Positions 1 through 8,953 are shown, counted from the stretch's first letter. The stretch: 64,000 bases of DNA from Janthinobacterium sp. 1_2014MBL_MicDiv (GCF_001865675.1 NZ_CP011319.1:5332001-5396000), one strand, 5' to 3'. Program-made: numbers and translations. Notes: generated by a model from the letters alone, not told the origin.

Positions 1-206
1 AGCATTTCCTTGGCGGCCTTGTTGGTAAAGGTCACGGCCAGGATGCCGGCCGGCGATACCTGCTGGGTCTGGATCAGCCACGCGATGCGGGTGGTCAGCA
101 CGCGGGTCTTGCCCGAACCGGCGCCCGCCAGGATCAGCGCATGCTGGGCCGGCAAGGTGACGGCAGCGTATTGTTCGGGATTGAGGTTGTGAAGAAGATT
201 TTGCAT
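1..206 (-). CDS. uvrD: UvrD/Rep-family DNA helicase, N-terminal fragment
   Basis: Only the first 68 codons of a minus-strand gene are present; the rest runs off the left edge. The translation begins MQNLLHNLNPEQYAAV, carries a Walker A motif AGAGSGKT at residues 28-35 and the superfamily 1 motif Ia TFTNKAA near residue 60. This is the N-terminus of UvrD/PcrA/Rep 3'-5' helicases, which unwind DNA in excision and mismatch repair. UvrD is preferred over Rep because of the LNPEQ start, but the fragment cannot settle it. The ATG at 206 lies only six bases after a TATAAT, so a transcript from that box would have almost no leader. Confidence 0.8.
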   Translation of the reverse strand, partial: MQNLLHNLNPEQYAAVTLPAQHALILAGAGSGKTRVLTTRIAWLIQTQQVSPAGILAVTFTNKAAKEM

Positions 207-212
207 GCCGTG

Positions 213-218
213 ATTATA
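213..218 (-). promoter_or_regulatory. candidate -10 box for the helicase gene
   Basis: The minus strand reads TATAAT six bases before the helicase ATG. I see no good -35 hexamer 16-18 bases upstream. If used, transcription would start about at the start codon and give a leaderless message. The call rests on the hexamer alone. Confidence 0.35.
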
Positions 219-292
219 CCGGCATGGCTAAAAATACTGTGCATTTGTCCAGCGGTCGCGCCAGTTTGGGCGTGCGCGCTACAATCGGCGTC

Positions 293-595
293 ATGACATT
301 CACGCGGAAACCGCCCCCCATGACACCTCCCAGCCACATCGACGGCGCCCGCGTACTGGCCTGGGCCTGGTCCGACTTGCCATTCGGCCACGTTAGCGGC
401 GGCACCGGCGCCGCGCCGCTCGCCATTCACGGCCTGGCCCTGTGCCAGTACGAAGGCGAGGCGCGCGTCTACCGCTTCAGCTGTGATGCCCAATGGCAAT
501 GCCAGCAAGACCAGCTGTACGACAGCGTGGAAGACGCCAGGGCGCTGCTGCCGGCACAATACCGCGCCGCAACCGCCGTCTGGCACGCGCCATGA
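293..595 (+). CDS. small conserved-looking hypothetical protein
   Basis: A 100-residue ORF from the ATG at 293; an in-frame ATG at 320 is an alternative. It has no signal peptide or membrane segment, is rich in Ala, Trp and Gln, and contains a CDAQWQCQQDQLYDSVEDA segment near the C-terminus. I recognise no family. Its TGA overlaps the ATG of the following acetyltransferase gene (ATGA at 592-595), which suggests translational coupling and supports it being a real gene. A TACAAT at 280-285 ends seven bases before the first ATG. Function unknown. Confidence 0.6.
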   Translation: MTFTRKPPPMTPPSHIDGARVLAWAWSDLPFGHVSGGTGAAPLAIHGLALCQYEGEARVYRFSCDAQWQCQQDQLYDSVEDARALLPAQYRAATAVWHAP

Positions 596-1113
596 GCTAC
601 GCCATCCGCGCGGCCAGCGGCGCCGATCTGCCCCTGCTGGCCCAGGTCGAGCGCAGCGCCGCCGCCCTGTTTGCGCAGGCCGGGCCGGAGCTGGCATGGC
701 TGGCGCAAGGAGCCCCCTTGCCCTTGAGCACCTTACAAGCGCTGCAGCGCGAGGGCGGCGTGTGGCTCGCCACCGATGGGCACGCTGCGCCGGCCGGCTT
801 CCTGGCCGCCGAACCGCTCGACGGCCAGCTGTTCATCGTGGAATTGTCCGTCGCCCTGCCGCAGCAGCGCCAGGGACTGGGCGCGCGCCTGCTGGCGGCC
901 GCTGCCGCCCAGGCGCAAGCGCTGGGTTGCACCTTCCTGACCCTGAGCACGTATCGCCACCTGTCCTGGAATGCGCCCTACTATGCGCGCCACGGCTTCA
1001 GCGAAACCGATGCCGTGGCGCTGGGCGAAGGCCATGCGCACAAGCTGGCGCGCGAGGCGCAAGACGGCCATGATCCGGCGCTGCGCTGCCTGATGCGCAA
1101 GCGGCTGGCCTGA
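592..1113 (+). CDS. GNAT-family N-acetyltransferase
   Basis: A 173-residue protein beginning MSYAIRAASGADLPLL, the usual first strand and helix of the GNAT fold. The acetyl-CoA pyrophosphate-binding loop is visible as QQRQGLGARL at residues 91-100, preceded by the FIVELSVALP strand and followed by the YYARHGF motif at 130-136. The start at 592 overlaps the stop of the upstream small ORF, so the two are probably co-translated. GNAT enzymes move an acetyl group from acetyl-CoA to an amine; the acceptor here cannot be told from sequence. It is cytosolic and a normal length for a single-domain member. Confidence 0.9.
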   Translation: MSYAIRAASGADLPLLAQVERSAAALFAQAGPELAWLAQGAPLPLSTLQALQREGGVWLATDGHAAPAGFLAAEPLDGQLFIVELSVALPQQRQGLGARLLAAAAAQAQALGCTFLTLSTYRHLSWNAPYYARHGFSETDAVALGEGHAHKLAREAQDGHDPALRCLMRKRLA

Positions 1114-1117
1114 GCAC

Positions 1118-1972
1118 TCAGCGCACCAGCTTGGCCTTGCCTTCGCTCAGCGATTGCGCGATGGCCTGCCGCGTGGCCTTGTCCGCCGCCTTGGCCGCCT
1201 TCTCTTGCTGGCGGCCCAGTTCGCTCATCTGCTTGCCCAGCGCTTCCATCGGCTTGCTGCGCTGCTCCATCTGGCGCGAAATCACTTCAGCCTGCTGGGC
1301 CTCGCTCTCATGGATGGCGGCGATGCGGTCGTTGGCTTCTTCCATTTCATCCTGGGCGTCTTCAATCTGCTGCTGCAAGCGTTCCACATCGCGCTCGGCC
1401 GTACGGCGCGCCGCATCCGTCGTCGCCGTTGCCTGGCGCCGCGACGCCTCGCCCAGCTTGCGACCCAGTTCCTGCTGCTGGCGGCCCAGCGCGCGCAGCT
1501 GTTCCGACTCGCGCGTGCCGGCCCTGGCCTGCGCCTGTCCGCGGTCGCCCATCTTGCTGCCCAAGTCGCCCATTGCCTTGCCATGCGCCCCCATCTGCCG
1601 GCCCAGAACGCTCATCTGCTGGCCCAGTTGCTGCGATGGTTTCCAGGCCTCGTCGATCCGCGCCAGCAGCGTCGAATCTTGCATCACATAACTCTTGCCC
1701 TGGTCGCGAAACCACAGGAATTGTCCCTTGATCGACTGTTTCAACTGCTTGATCTGCTGGTTATCCACATCGCTGCCGCTCATGGTGACCCTGTCCTTCT
1801 GGCCATCGACCAGTGCATAGCCATCGCCGCTGTCCATGGAAATACTGATCTGCTTGCTTGGCGCAGCAGGCGGGGCCGGCGGCGCGGGCGGCTGCGGCGG
1901 CTGCACGGCCAGGGCGCTGCCGCCGAGTAGGATGCCGGCCAGGCTGAGGATCAAACGGTGGGAAGTGGACAT
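1118..1972 (-). CDS. secreted coiled-coil protein of unknown function
   Basis: A 284-residue protein with a cleavable-looking signal peptide (LILSLAGILLGGSALA), then a Pro/Ala spacer (QPPQPPAPPAPPAAPSK). A small domain with YALVDGQKDRVTMSGSD and GQFLWFRDQGKSYVMQD follows. The rest is a Gln/Arg/Ala-rich helix with repeated LGxxMGxxG units around residues 115-145 and a long heptad-like stretch to the C-terminus. As I recall it, the middle domain resembles one found at the C-terminus of some M56 (BlaR1-like) peptidases, but there is no peptidase part here. The protein should be periplasmic. Its gene converges with the GNAT gene only four bases away. Confidence 0.8.
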   Translation of the reverse strand: MSTSHRLILSLAGILLGGSALAVQPPQPPAPPAPPAAPSKQISISMDSGDGYALVDGQKDRVTMSGSDVDNQQIKQLKQSIKGQFLWFRDQGKSYVMQDSTLLARIDEAWKPSQQLGQQMSVLGRQMGAHGKAMGDLGSKMGDRGQAQARAGTRESEQLRALGRQQQELGRKLGEASRRQATATTDAARRTAERDVERLQQQIEDAQDEMEEANDRIAAIHESEAQQAEVISRQMEQRSKPMEALGKQMSELGRQQEKAAKAADKATRQAIAQSLSEGKAKLVR

Positions 1973-2077
1973 GGCTGCCTCATAGGTATGGTTGGAGCGT
2001 CCACTCTAGCCATGCCCGGCCGGCGGCTCCAGCGCCGTGCGACAGGCTGCAAAAAGGCGCGCCTGGACGGCAGGCTT

Positions 2078-2150
2078 GCGCGATGGATGGTAGTCGGCGG
2101 GCAAAAAAAAAGGAGGCCAGTGGCCTCCGCAAAGCCGCCGTGGTACGGCG
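2078..2150. repeat. local repeat, copy 1 (contains a terminator)
   Basis: This copy begins GCGCGATGGATGGTA, continues through a poly-A run and a GGAGGCC/GGCCTCC hairpin, and ends CGCCGTGGTACGGCG. The same block, with a few changes, recurs at 2235-2308, offset by about 157 bp. The arrangement looks like an old tandem duplication of the 3' end of the downstream transcript unit. Confidence 0.7.
2103..2128 (-). terminator. second (distal) intrinsic terminator behind frmA
   Basis: On the minus strand a GGAGGCC-type stem with a three-base loop is followed by nine T residues. It lies in copy 1 of the local repeat and would act as a backup terminator for the alcohol dehydrogenase transcript. Confidence 0.7.
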
Positions 2151-2234
2151 ACAGGGACCACGATAGCCGCGTGCCGGCGGCGCTTCCAGCGTCATGCGAT
2201 GAAGTGCCCGGATGAGGGACTGGACGACCGATAG

Positions 2235-2308
2235 GCGCGATGGATGGTAAAGCGCGGCGGCAAAAAAAACGGAGGCCGCAGCCTCCGCAAAAACGCCGTG
2301 GTACGGCG
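2235..2308. repeat. local repeat, copy 2 (contains a terminator)
   Basis: This is the partner of 2078-2150, with the same GCGCGATGGATGGTA start, A-run, GGAGGC/GCCTCC hairpin and CGCCGTGGTACGGCG end. It directly abuts the stop codon of the alcohol dehydrogenase gene. Confidence 0.7.
2262..2286 (-). terminator. intrinsic terminator of frmA
   Basis: The minus-strand hairpin GGAGGC-tgcg-GCCTCC is followed by a run of eight T residues, about 30 bases after the frmA stop codon. It is a classic intrinsic terminator. Confidence 0.8.
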
Positions 2309-2316
2309 TATTTACA

Positions 2317-3423
2317 TTAGTACAAGACGACGGAACGGATCGATTCGCCGCTCTTCATCAAGTCGAAACCTTGATTGATATCATCAAGCTTCAGGCGGTG
2401 CGTGATCAAATCATCGATATTGAGCTTGCCTTCCATGTACCAGTCGACGATCTTCGGCACGTCCGTGCGGCCGCGCGCGCCGCCGAAAGCGGAACCCTTC
2501 CACACGCGCCCCGTCACCAGCTGGAATGGCCGCGTGGAGATTTCCTGGCCGGCGGCCGCCACGCCGATGATGATGGACTGGCCCCAGCCCTTGTGGCAGC
2601 ACTCGAGCGACTGGCGCATGGTGGTGGTATTGCCGATGCACTCGAAACTGTAGTCGGCGCCGCCGTCCGTCAGCTGCACGATGGTGTCGACGACGTTTTC
2701 CACTTCATTGGCGTTGACGAAATGCGTCATGCCGAACTTGCGCGCGATGGCCTGGCGCGCCGGATTGATGTCGACGCCGATGATCTTGTCGGCGCCGACC
2801 ATCTTCGCCGCCTGGATCACGTTCAGGCCGATGCCGCCCAGGCCGAACACGACCACGTTGGCACCCGCCTCGACCTTGGCCGTGAACAGCACGGCGCCCA
2901 CGCCCGTCGTCACGCCGCAACCGATGTAGCACACCTTGTCGAACGGCGCGTCCTCGCGGATCTTGGCGAGAGCGATTTCCGGCACGACGATATAGTTTGA
3001 GAAGGTGGACGTGCCCATGTAGTGGAAGATGGGCTTGCCGTCGATGGAGAAGCGCGAGGTGGCGTCCGGCATCAGGCCGCGGCCCTGGGTCGAGCGGATC
3101 GACTGGCACAGATTGGTTTTTTGCGACAGGCAGAACTTGCACTGGCGGCATTCCGGCGTGTACAGGGGGATGACGTGGTCATCCTTTTTCAGGCTTTTCA
3201 CGCCCGGCCCCACGTCGACGACGATGCCGGCGCCTTCATGGCCAAGGATGGACGGGAAGATGCCTTCCGGGTCGGCGCCCGACAAGGTGTAGTAATCGGT
3301 ATGGCAAATGCCGGTGGCCTTGATCTCGACCAGTACTTCGCCCTCGCGCGGGCCGGCCAGGTCGACTTCTTCTATCGTCAGCGGAGCGCCCGCCTTCCAT
3401 GCAATCGCGGCTTTGGTTTTCAT
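2317..3423 (-). CDS. frmA: S-(hydroxymethyl)glutathione dehydrogenase / class III alcohol dehydrogenase
   Basis: A 368-residue zinc-dependent medium-chain dehydrogenase that oxidises the glutathione-formaldehyde adduct with NAD, a cytosolic formaldehyde detoxification step. The catalytic zinc ligands are C40 (in ATGICHTDYY), H62 (GHEG) and C169 (IGCGVTTG). The structural zinc site is the four-cysteine lobe at C92, C95, C98 and C106. The NAD-binding turn GLGGIG is at 194-199. The ATG at 3423 opens the family's usual MKTKAAIAW; the frame is open further upstream but that part is not conserved in style. No esterase partner (frmB) and no frmR repressor gene is adjacent. Two terminators follow the gene. 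Confidence 0.95.
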   Translation of the reverse strand: MKTKAAIAWKAGAPLTIEEVDLAGPREGEVLVEIKATGICHTDYYTLSGADPEGIFPSILGHEGAGIVVDVGPGVKSLKKDDHVIPLYTPECRQCKFCLSQKTNLCQSIRSTQGRGLMPDATSRFSIDGKPIFHYMGTSTFSNYIVVPEIALAKIREDAPFDKVCYIGCGVTTGVGAVLFTAKVEAGANVVVFGLGGIGLNVIQAAKMVGADKIIGVDINPARQAIARKFGMTHFVNANEVENVVDTIVQLTDGGADYSFECIGNTTTMRQSLECCHKGWGQSIIIGVAAAGQEISTRPFQLVTGRVWKGSAFGGARGRTDVPKIVDWYMEGKLNIDDLITHRLKLDDINQGFDLMKSGESIRSVVLY

Positions 3424-3524
3424 GTGTGTCCTGTCAGTGGTTGAATCAGGCGCGCCAGCGCGCCGTATCGCCACATCATAACAAGGCACGCACCGGCGTG
3501 CCACACCGGCGCAAGGGGAAACAC

Positions 3525-4157
3525 TTACTTGGTTTTCGCGCGGTTGAGGAATGCGCCGTGCAAGCCGTTCAGGGTTTCCTCGGCCAGCAGCAGCTGGCTG
3601 GCGATTTCATTGATCTTGCGGCGGCTCGAGCGGGCATGGTCGCGCAGCACCTCGAACGCCGTGTTGCGGTCCGTCTGGAACTTGCCCATCAAGAGACCCA
3701 CGGCCAGGCTCGTTTCGCGGCCGGCGGCCAGCGCCGCATTCAGGTTCAGCTCGGTACGACGCAGCTGACGGATCTCGTCGGCGCGCGCCAGGCCCGCTTC
3801 GAATGCGGGCATCAGGCGGCCTTCGTCGACGGGTTTGACCACATAGCCGACGGCGCCGTAGGCGGCCGCCTGCTTGCCCGACTCGCTGTCGCCGCTGCCG
3901 GACAGGAACATGAACGGCACGGCCGTCTCGCCGTGCAGGCGCTTGGCCAGCTCCAGGCCGGACATGCCCGGCATGTGGATGTCGAGCAAGGCCAGGTCGG
4001 GTTCGCGCTGCGCGATCAGCTGCAGCGCCACTTCGGCGGAATTGGCCAGGGCCGTCTCGTAACCGGCATGGCGCAGGACTTCGCCAAGGAATTCCAACAG
4101 GAGTTGGTCATCGTCAACGATCAGGATAAGGCGTTTCGCGGCGGCAGGCTGACTCAT
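3525..4157 (-). CDS. response regulator with ANTAR RNA-binding output domain
   Basis: A 210-residue protein. Residues 10-120 form a receiver domain with the acidic pair in IVDDDQ, the phospho-acceptor D59 (LALLDIHMPG) and the conserved K108 (VVKPV). Residues about 135-192 form an ANTAR domain (three-helix end AFEVLRDHARSSRRKINEIASQ). ANTAR proteins of the NasR/AmiR/EutV type bind paired hairpins in nascent RNA and prevent termination when phosphorylated. No histidine kinase lies next to it, so it is an orphan regulator. It follows thiE by about 80 bp on the same strand. The start at 4157 gives MSQPAAAKRLILIVDDD; the longer open frame upstream looks non-coding. Confidence 0.93.
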   Translation of the reverse strand: MSQPAAAKRLILIVDDDQLLLEFLGEVLRHAGYETALANSAEVALQLIAQREPDLALLDIHMPGMSGLELAKRLHGETAVPFMFLSGSGDSESGKQAAAYGAVGYVVKPVDEGRLMPAFEAGLARADEIRQLRRTELNLNAALAAGRETSLAVGLLMGKFQTDRNTAFEVLRDHARSSRRKINEIASQLLLAEETLNGLHGAFLNRAKTK

Positions 4158-4236
4158 GGGCAAAGGAACCTCGGTAATGAATGATGCTCTTATTATATGC
4201 CGATTATGCGTGAAATCCGCCGCGCAAGACCTCCGC

Positions 4237-4860
4237 TTAACGCGCAAACAGCAGATTGAATTGCTGCACTGCAATATCCACCTCGTCCGCCTGGTCTCCG
4301 TTGCCAAATACGCTGCTGATCGCCGCCACCATGTCGGCGCCGCGCGCGACCAGCGGCGCCGCATTCGCCGGCGTCATGCCGCCGATCACCACGCACGGCA
4401 AGCTGATCTCGCGTTTCGTCTGCAGCACGATGTCCAGCGGCGTCGTCACCGGATACTGTTTCACCAGCGATGGATAGAAGCCGCCAAAGGCCACGTAACT
4501 GGCGCCGCCCGCCTGCGCCGCGTACGCCAGCGCCATGTCGCCATAGCAGGAAGCGCCGACGATCTTGTCCGTCCCCAGCCGCGCGCGCACCTGCGCGACG
4601 GGCGCATCCGTGCCACCCACGTGCACGCCGTCCGCGTCGAGCTCTTCGCACAGTTCGATGAAGTCATTGATGATGAAGGGCACGCCATACTTGCGGGCCA
4701 GCGCCAGCAAGGCGCCCGCCTGCTCGCGCCGTTGCGCCGCATCGGCGCTCTTGTGGCGGTATTGCAGCAGGGCCACGCCGCCCTGCAAGGCTTGCTCGCT
4801 TACGTCGAGCAGGCGGTCGGTGTCATCCCAGTTGGGAGTGACGAGATACAGTCCACGCAT
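4237..4860 (-). CDS. thiE: thiamine phosphate synthase
   Basis: A 207-residue TIM-barrel enzyme that joins the pyrimidine (HMP-PP) and thiazole phosphate moieties to give thiamine phosphate. Visible family motifs are LQYRHKS (the usual QxRxK region), INDFIELCEELDADGVHVGG, CYGDMALAYAAQAGGASYVAFGGFYPS and the phosphate-binding IGGMTPANAAPLVARGADMV. It is the last gene of the thi operon, ten bases after thiD on the same strand, and should be under the thiC riboswitch. Length and motifs are normal. Confidence 0.95.
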   Translation of the reverse strand: MRGLYLVTPNWDDTDRLLDVSEQALQGGVALLQYRHKSADAAQRREQAGALLALARKYGVPFIINDFIELCEELDADGVHVGGTDAPVAQVRARLGTDKIVGASCYGDMALAYAAQAGGASYVAFGGFYPSLVKQYPVTTPLDIVLQTKREISLPCVVIGGMTPANAAPLVARGADMVAAISSVFGNGDQADEVDIAVQQFNLLFAR

Positions 4861-4870
4861 GATGTTTTCC

Positions 4871-5635
4871 TTAATCAGTCAGTCGTTGCGGCATGAATTG
4901 ACCTGGCGCAATGGCATACGCGCCAGCCAGGGCCGCATGGCAATAAGTTTGCGCGCCATCAAGCGCCTGCGCGAGTGGCTGACCCGACGCCAGCCGCGCC
5001 GCGATGGCGGACGCCAGGGTGCAGCCGCTGCCGTGGAAGGCGCCGGGCAGGCGTGGCCAGCACCACTCGCGCTCCACGCCAGCGGCATCGCGCCAGCGGT
5101 TGATCACCTCGTCACCGGCGCCATGGCCGCCCGTCACCAGCACATGTTCGCAGCCTTGCGCGCGCAAGTTTTCCGCTCCGCCCAGGGCCACCGCCTCCGG
5201 CCCGTTCGGTACGATGACAGTAGTCACTGCCAGCAGGGGTGCCAGCGCCAGCACGGCATCGTCCAGGCTGAGCACGTCGCCATGGCCGCTGGCCAGCACG
5301 GGGTCGAGCACGACGGGCAGATTCGGCCGGGCCTGCCGCAATTGCCCGATCAAGTCGGCGATGACGGCCGCGTTTGCCGCGCTGCCGGGAATGCCGATTT
5401 TCACGGCGTGGATGGCGATCTTGTCGATCAACGCCTGCGCCTGCCGGCGCAGCAGCTCCGGCGCCACGGCTTGCACGCCAAACACGCGGTCGTTGTCCTG
5501 CACGGTCAGCGCCGTGACGACGGGCAAGGCATGCGCACCCTGCGCCGCGATGGCGAGAATATCGGCGGCGATGCCCGCGCCGCCGGAAGGATCGACGCCG
5601 GCAAACACCAGCACCGCCGGCAGCGTAGGCACCAT
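4871..5635 (-). CDS. thiD: hydroxymethylpyrimidine/phosphomethylpyrimidine kinase
   Basis: A 254-residue ribokinase-fold enzyme that phosphorylates HMP and then HMP-P in thiamine synthesis. Motifs are VFAGVDPSGGAGIAADI at the N-terminus, VLDPVLASGHGD in the middle and the anion-hole/catalytic GAFHGSGCTLASAIAARLA near residue 210. The ATG at 5635 shares a base with the TGA of thiG (TGATG), so translation is probably coupled. A longer open frame upstream lies inside thiG and is not used. It is followed by thiE. Confidence 0.94.
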   Translation of the reverse strand: MVPTLPAVLVFAGVDPSGGAGIAADILAIAAQGAHALPVVTALTVQDNDRVFGVQAVAPELLRRQAQALIDKIAIHAVKIGIPGSAANAAVIADLIGQLRQARPNLPVVLDPVLASGHGDVLSLDDAVLALAPLLAVTTVIVPNGPEAVALGGAENLRAQGCEHVLVTGGHGAGDEVINRWRDAAGVEREWCWPRLPGAFHGSGCTLASAIAARLASGQPLAQALDGAQTYCHAALAGAYAIAPGQFMPQRLTD

Positions 5636-6429
5636 CACGCCAGGCGGCCTGCCATCGGCGACGATGGCGAGGCGGCGAATTTGCGCGGCATGCGTCCCGC
5701 CAGGAACGCTTCGCGCCCGGCCCGCACGGCCAGCTTCATGGCGCGCGCCATGCGCACGGGGTCGCGCGCGCCCGCGATCGCCGTGTTCATCAACACGCCA
5801 TCGCAGCCAAGCTCCATGGCGATCGCCGCATCCGACGCCGTGCCCACGCCCGCGTCCACCAGCACCGGCACTTTCGCCTGGTCGATGATCAGGGACAAGT
5901 TCCACGGATTCAAGATGCCCATGCCCGAGCCGATCAGGGACGCCAGCGGCATGACGGCCACGCAGCCGATGTCTTCCAGAATCTTCGCCTGGATCGGGTC
6001 GTCGCTGCAGTACACCATCACGTCGAAGCCATCCTTGACCAGCGCCTCGGCCGCGATCAGGGTTTCCGGCATGTGCGGGAACAGGGTCTTTTCGTCGCCC
6101 AGCACTTCCAGTTTCACCAGATTGCGCCCGCCCAGCAGTTCGCGCGCCAGCTGCAAGGTGTACACGGCATCCTTGGCGTTGTAGCAGCCGGCCGTGTTCG
6201 GGAGTATGGTGTACTGCTCGGGCGGCACGAAGTCGAGCAGGCTGGGCGCATTCGGATCTTGCCCGATATTCACGCGGCGGATCGCCACCGTGATGATCTG
6301 CGCCTCGGCCGCGTCCGTCGCTTCGCGCGTCTGCGGCAAGTCCTTGTACTTGCCGCTGCCCACCAGCAGGCGCGATTGATACTGTTTTCCTGCGATCGTC
6401 AGCAGGTCGTTGTTTGTTGCGGTATGCAT
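5635..6429 (-). CDS. thiG: thiazole synthase
   Basis: A 264-residue barrel enzyme that builds the thiazole ring from 1-deoxy-xylulose 5-phosphate, ThiS thiocarboxylate and dehydroglycine. K106 in NLVKLEVLG is the expected Schiff-base lysine. The phosphate-binding segments VDAGVGTASDAAIAMELG and VLMNTAIAGARDP are intact. It overlaps thiD by one base. About 157 bases separate it from thiS, a gap filled by a dispersed repeat element, which is unusual inside an operon. Confidence 0.95.
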   Translation of the reverse strand: MHTATNNDLLTIAGKQYQSRLLVGSGKYKDLPQTREATDAAEAQIITVAIRRVNIGQDPNAPSLLDFVPPEQYTILPNTAGCYNAKDAVYTLQLARELLGGRNLVKLEVLGDEKTLFPHMPETLIAAEALVKDGFDVMVYCSDDPIQAKILEDIGCVAVMPLASLIGSGMGILNPWNLSLIIDQAKVPVLVDAGVGTASDAAIAMELGCDGVLMNTAIAGARDPVRMARAMKLAVRAGREAFLAGRMPRKFAASPSSPMAGRLA

Positions 6430-6462
6430 ATGCTGTTCCTTAAGTTTTTAAACGTCCGAAGA

Positions 6463-6574
6463 AAACCGTCGCGAGCGGCGATGATTTGTGGCCGAGACGC
6501 GCCACCGTGCCAGGGCACGGGCGCGCCGAGCCGGTGAGCATCGCAGGCCGCAAAGCGCGACGCGCAGCAGGTTT
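6463..6574 (-). repeat. dispersed structured 3'-UTR element, copy A (between thiS and thiG)
   Basis: A 112-bp element bounded by AAACC and GGTTT. Read on the minus strand it starts 12 bases after the thiS stop with AAACCTGCTGCGCGTCG, continues GCGGCCTGCGATGCTC, has a hairpin CCGTGC-cctg-GCACGG (6505-6520), and ends CCGCTCGCGACGGTTT. It matches copies at 32496-32592 and 40852-40949. It is the longest copy and sits inside the thi operon. Confidence 0.85.
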
Positions 6575-6586
6575 GCTTGGACATTT

Positions 6587-6799
6587 TTAGCCGCCGCCGA
6601 TGGCGCGGACGATCTCCACCTGGTCCTGGGTTTCCAGGACCCTGTCCCGCCACGCCTTGCGCGGCACCACGCTGCGGTTGACGGCCAGCGCCAGCGCCTG
6701 GTTTTCCAGCGACAGCGCGGCGATCAGTTGATCCAGGGTTTGCCCGGGCGGCACCTGGTGCGGCGCGCCGTTGAGCATGATCGGTATCAATGCACTCAT
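6587..6799 (-). CDS. thiS: sulfur carrier protein ThiS
   Basis: A 70-residue ubiquitin-fold sulfur carrier for thiazole synthesis. It ends in the diagnostic Gly-Gly tail (VRAIGGG), where ThiF adenylates the C-terminus before sulfur loading. The ATG at 6799 has a GGGAGG ribosome-binding site at good distance; a GTG one codon upstream is also possible. It begins about 10 bases after thiC. No thiF, thiO or thiH gene lies in this operon, so activation and the glycine-derived imine must come from enzymes encoded elsewhere. Confidence 0.93.
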   Translation of the reverse strand: MSALIPIMLNGAPHQVPPGQTLDQLIAALSLENQALALAVNRSVVPRKAWRDRVLETQDQVEIVRAIGGG

Positions 6800-6809
6800 C
6801 ACGCCTCCC

Positions 6810-8723
<1,914 letters not shown>

Positions 8724-8725
8724 TT

Positions 8726-8772
8726 TGGCTCCTTGGCTAGACTGCAGCTAGACTATTTATAGCCTGGAGCCA
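8726..8772 (-). promoter_or_regulatory. predicted ribosome-binding-site sequestering stem before thiC
   Basis: The minus-strand leader contains TGGCTCC-a-GGCTA and, 20 bases later, TAGCC-aa-GGAGCCA. The arms pair over 12 bases, and the right arm covers the AAGGAG Shine-Dalgarno of thiC. This is the layout of a translational off-state for a TPP riboswitch. The pairing is seen in the sequence; the function is inferred. Confidence 0.6.
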
Positions 8773-8827
8773 GCTAAGGAGGTTCGGCTGCGCGCACGCG
8801 GAAAGGCGGGGTGCGTTCATCCTAAAG

Positions 8828-8919
8828 CTTCCCTTCGCTGGCATTATCCAGATCAGGTTCGGAGGGTATTTCTCACCCGCGCTTGCACCGTGTTTCCACA
8901 GCGAAAGGCAGGACCCCTA
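8828..8919 (-). ncRNA. TPP (thi-box) riboswitch
   Basis: On the minus strand about 105 bases before thiC the leader shows the conserved thi-box parts in order. They are the P1 start (GGGGTCC), the pyrimidine-sensing loop in GGGTGAGAAATACCC, and the pyrophosphate-sensing CTGATCTGGATAATGCC, followed by AGCGAAGGGAAG. It binds thiamine pyrophosphate and lowers expression of thiC and the genes behind it. The GTGAGA replaces the commoner CTGAGA at one base. Boundaries are approximate. Confidence 0.95.
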
Positions 8920-8947
8920 GCGTTTGCCGCCTTGCGGCAGCGAGCCA

Positions 8948-8953
8948 ATTATA
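8948..8953 (-). promoter_or_regulatory. -10 box of the thi operon promoter
   Basis: A perfect TATAAT on the minus strand about 30 bases upstream of the riboswitch start. No strong TTGACA is visible at 17 bases; the -35 region is weak. Confidence 0.55.
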
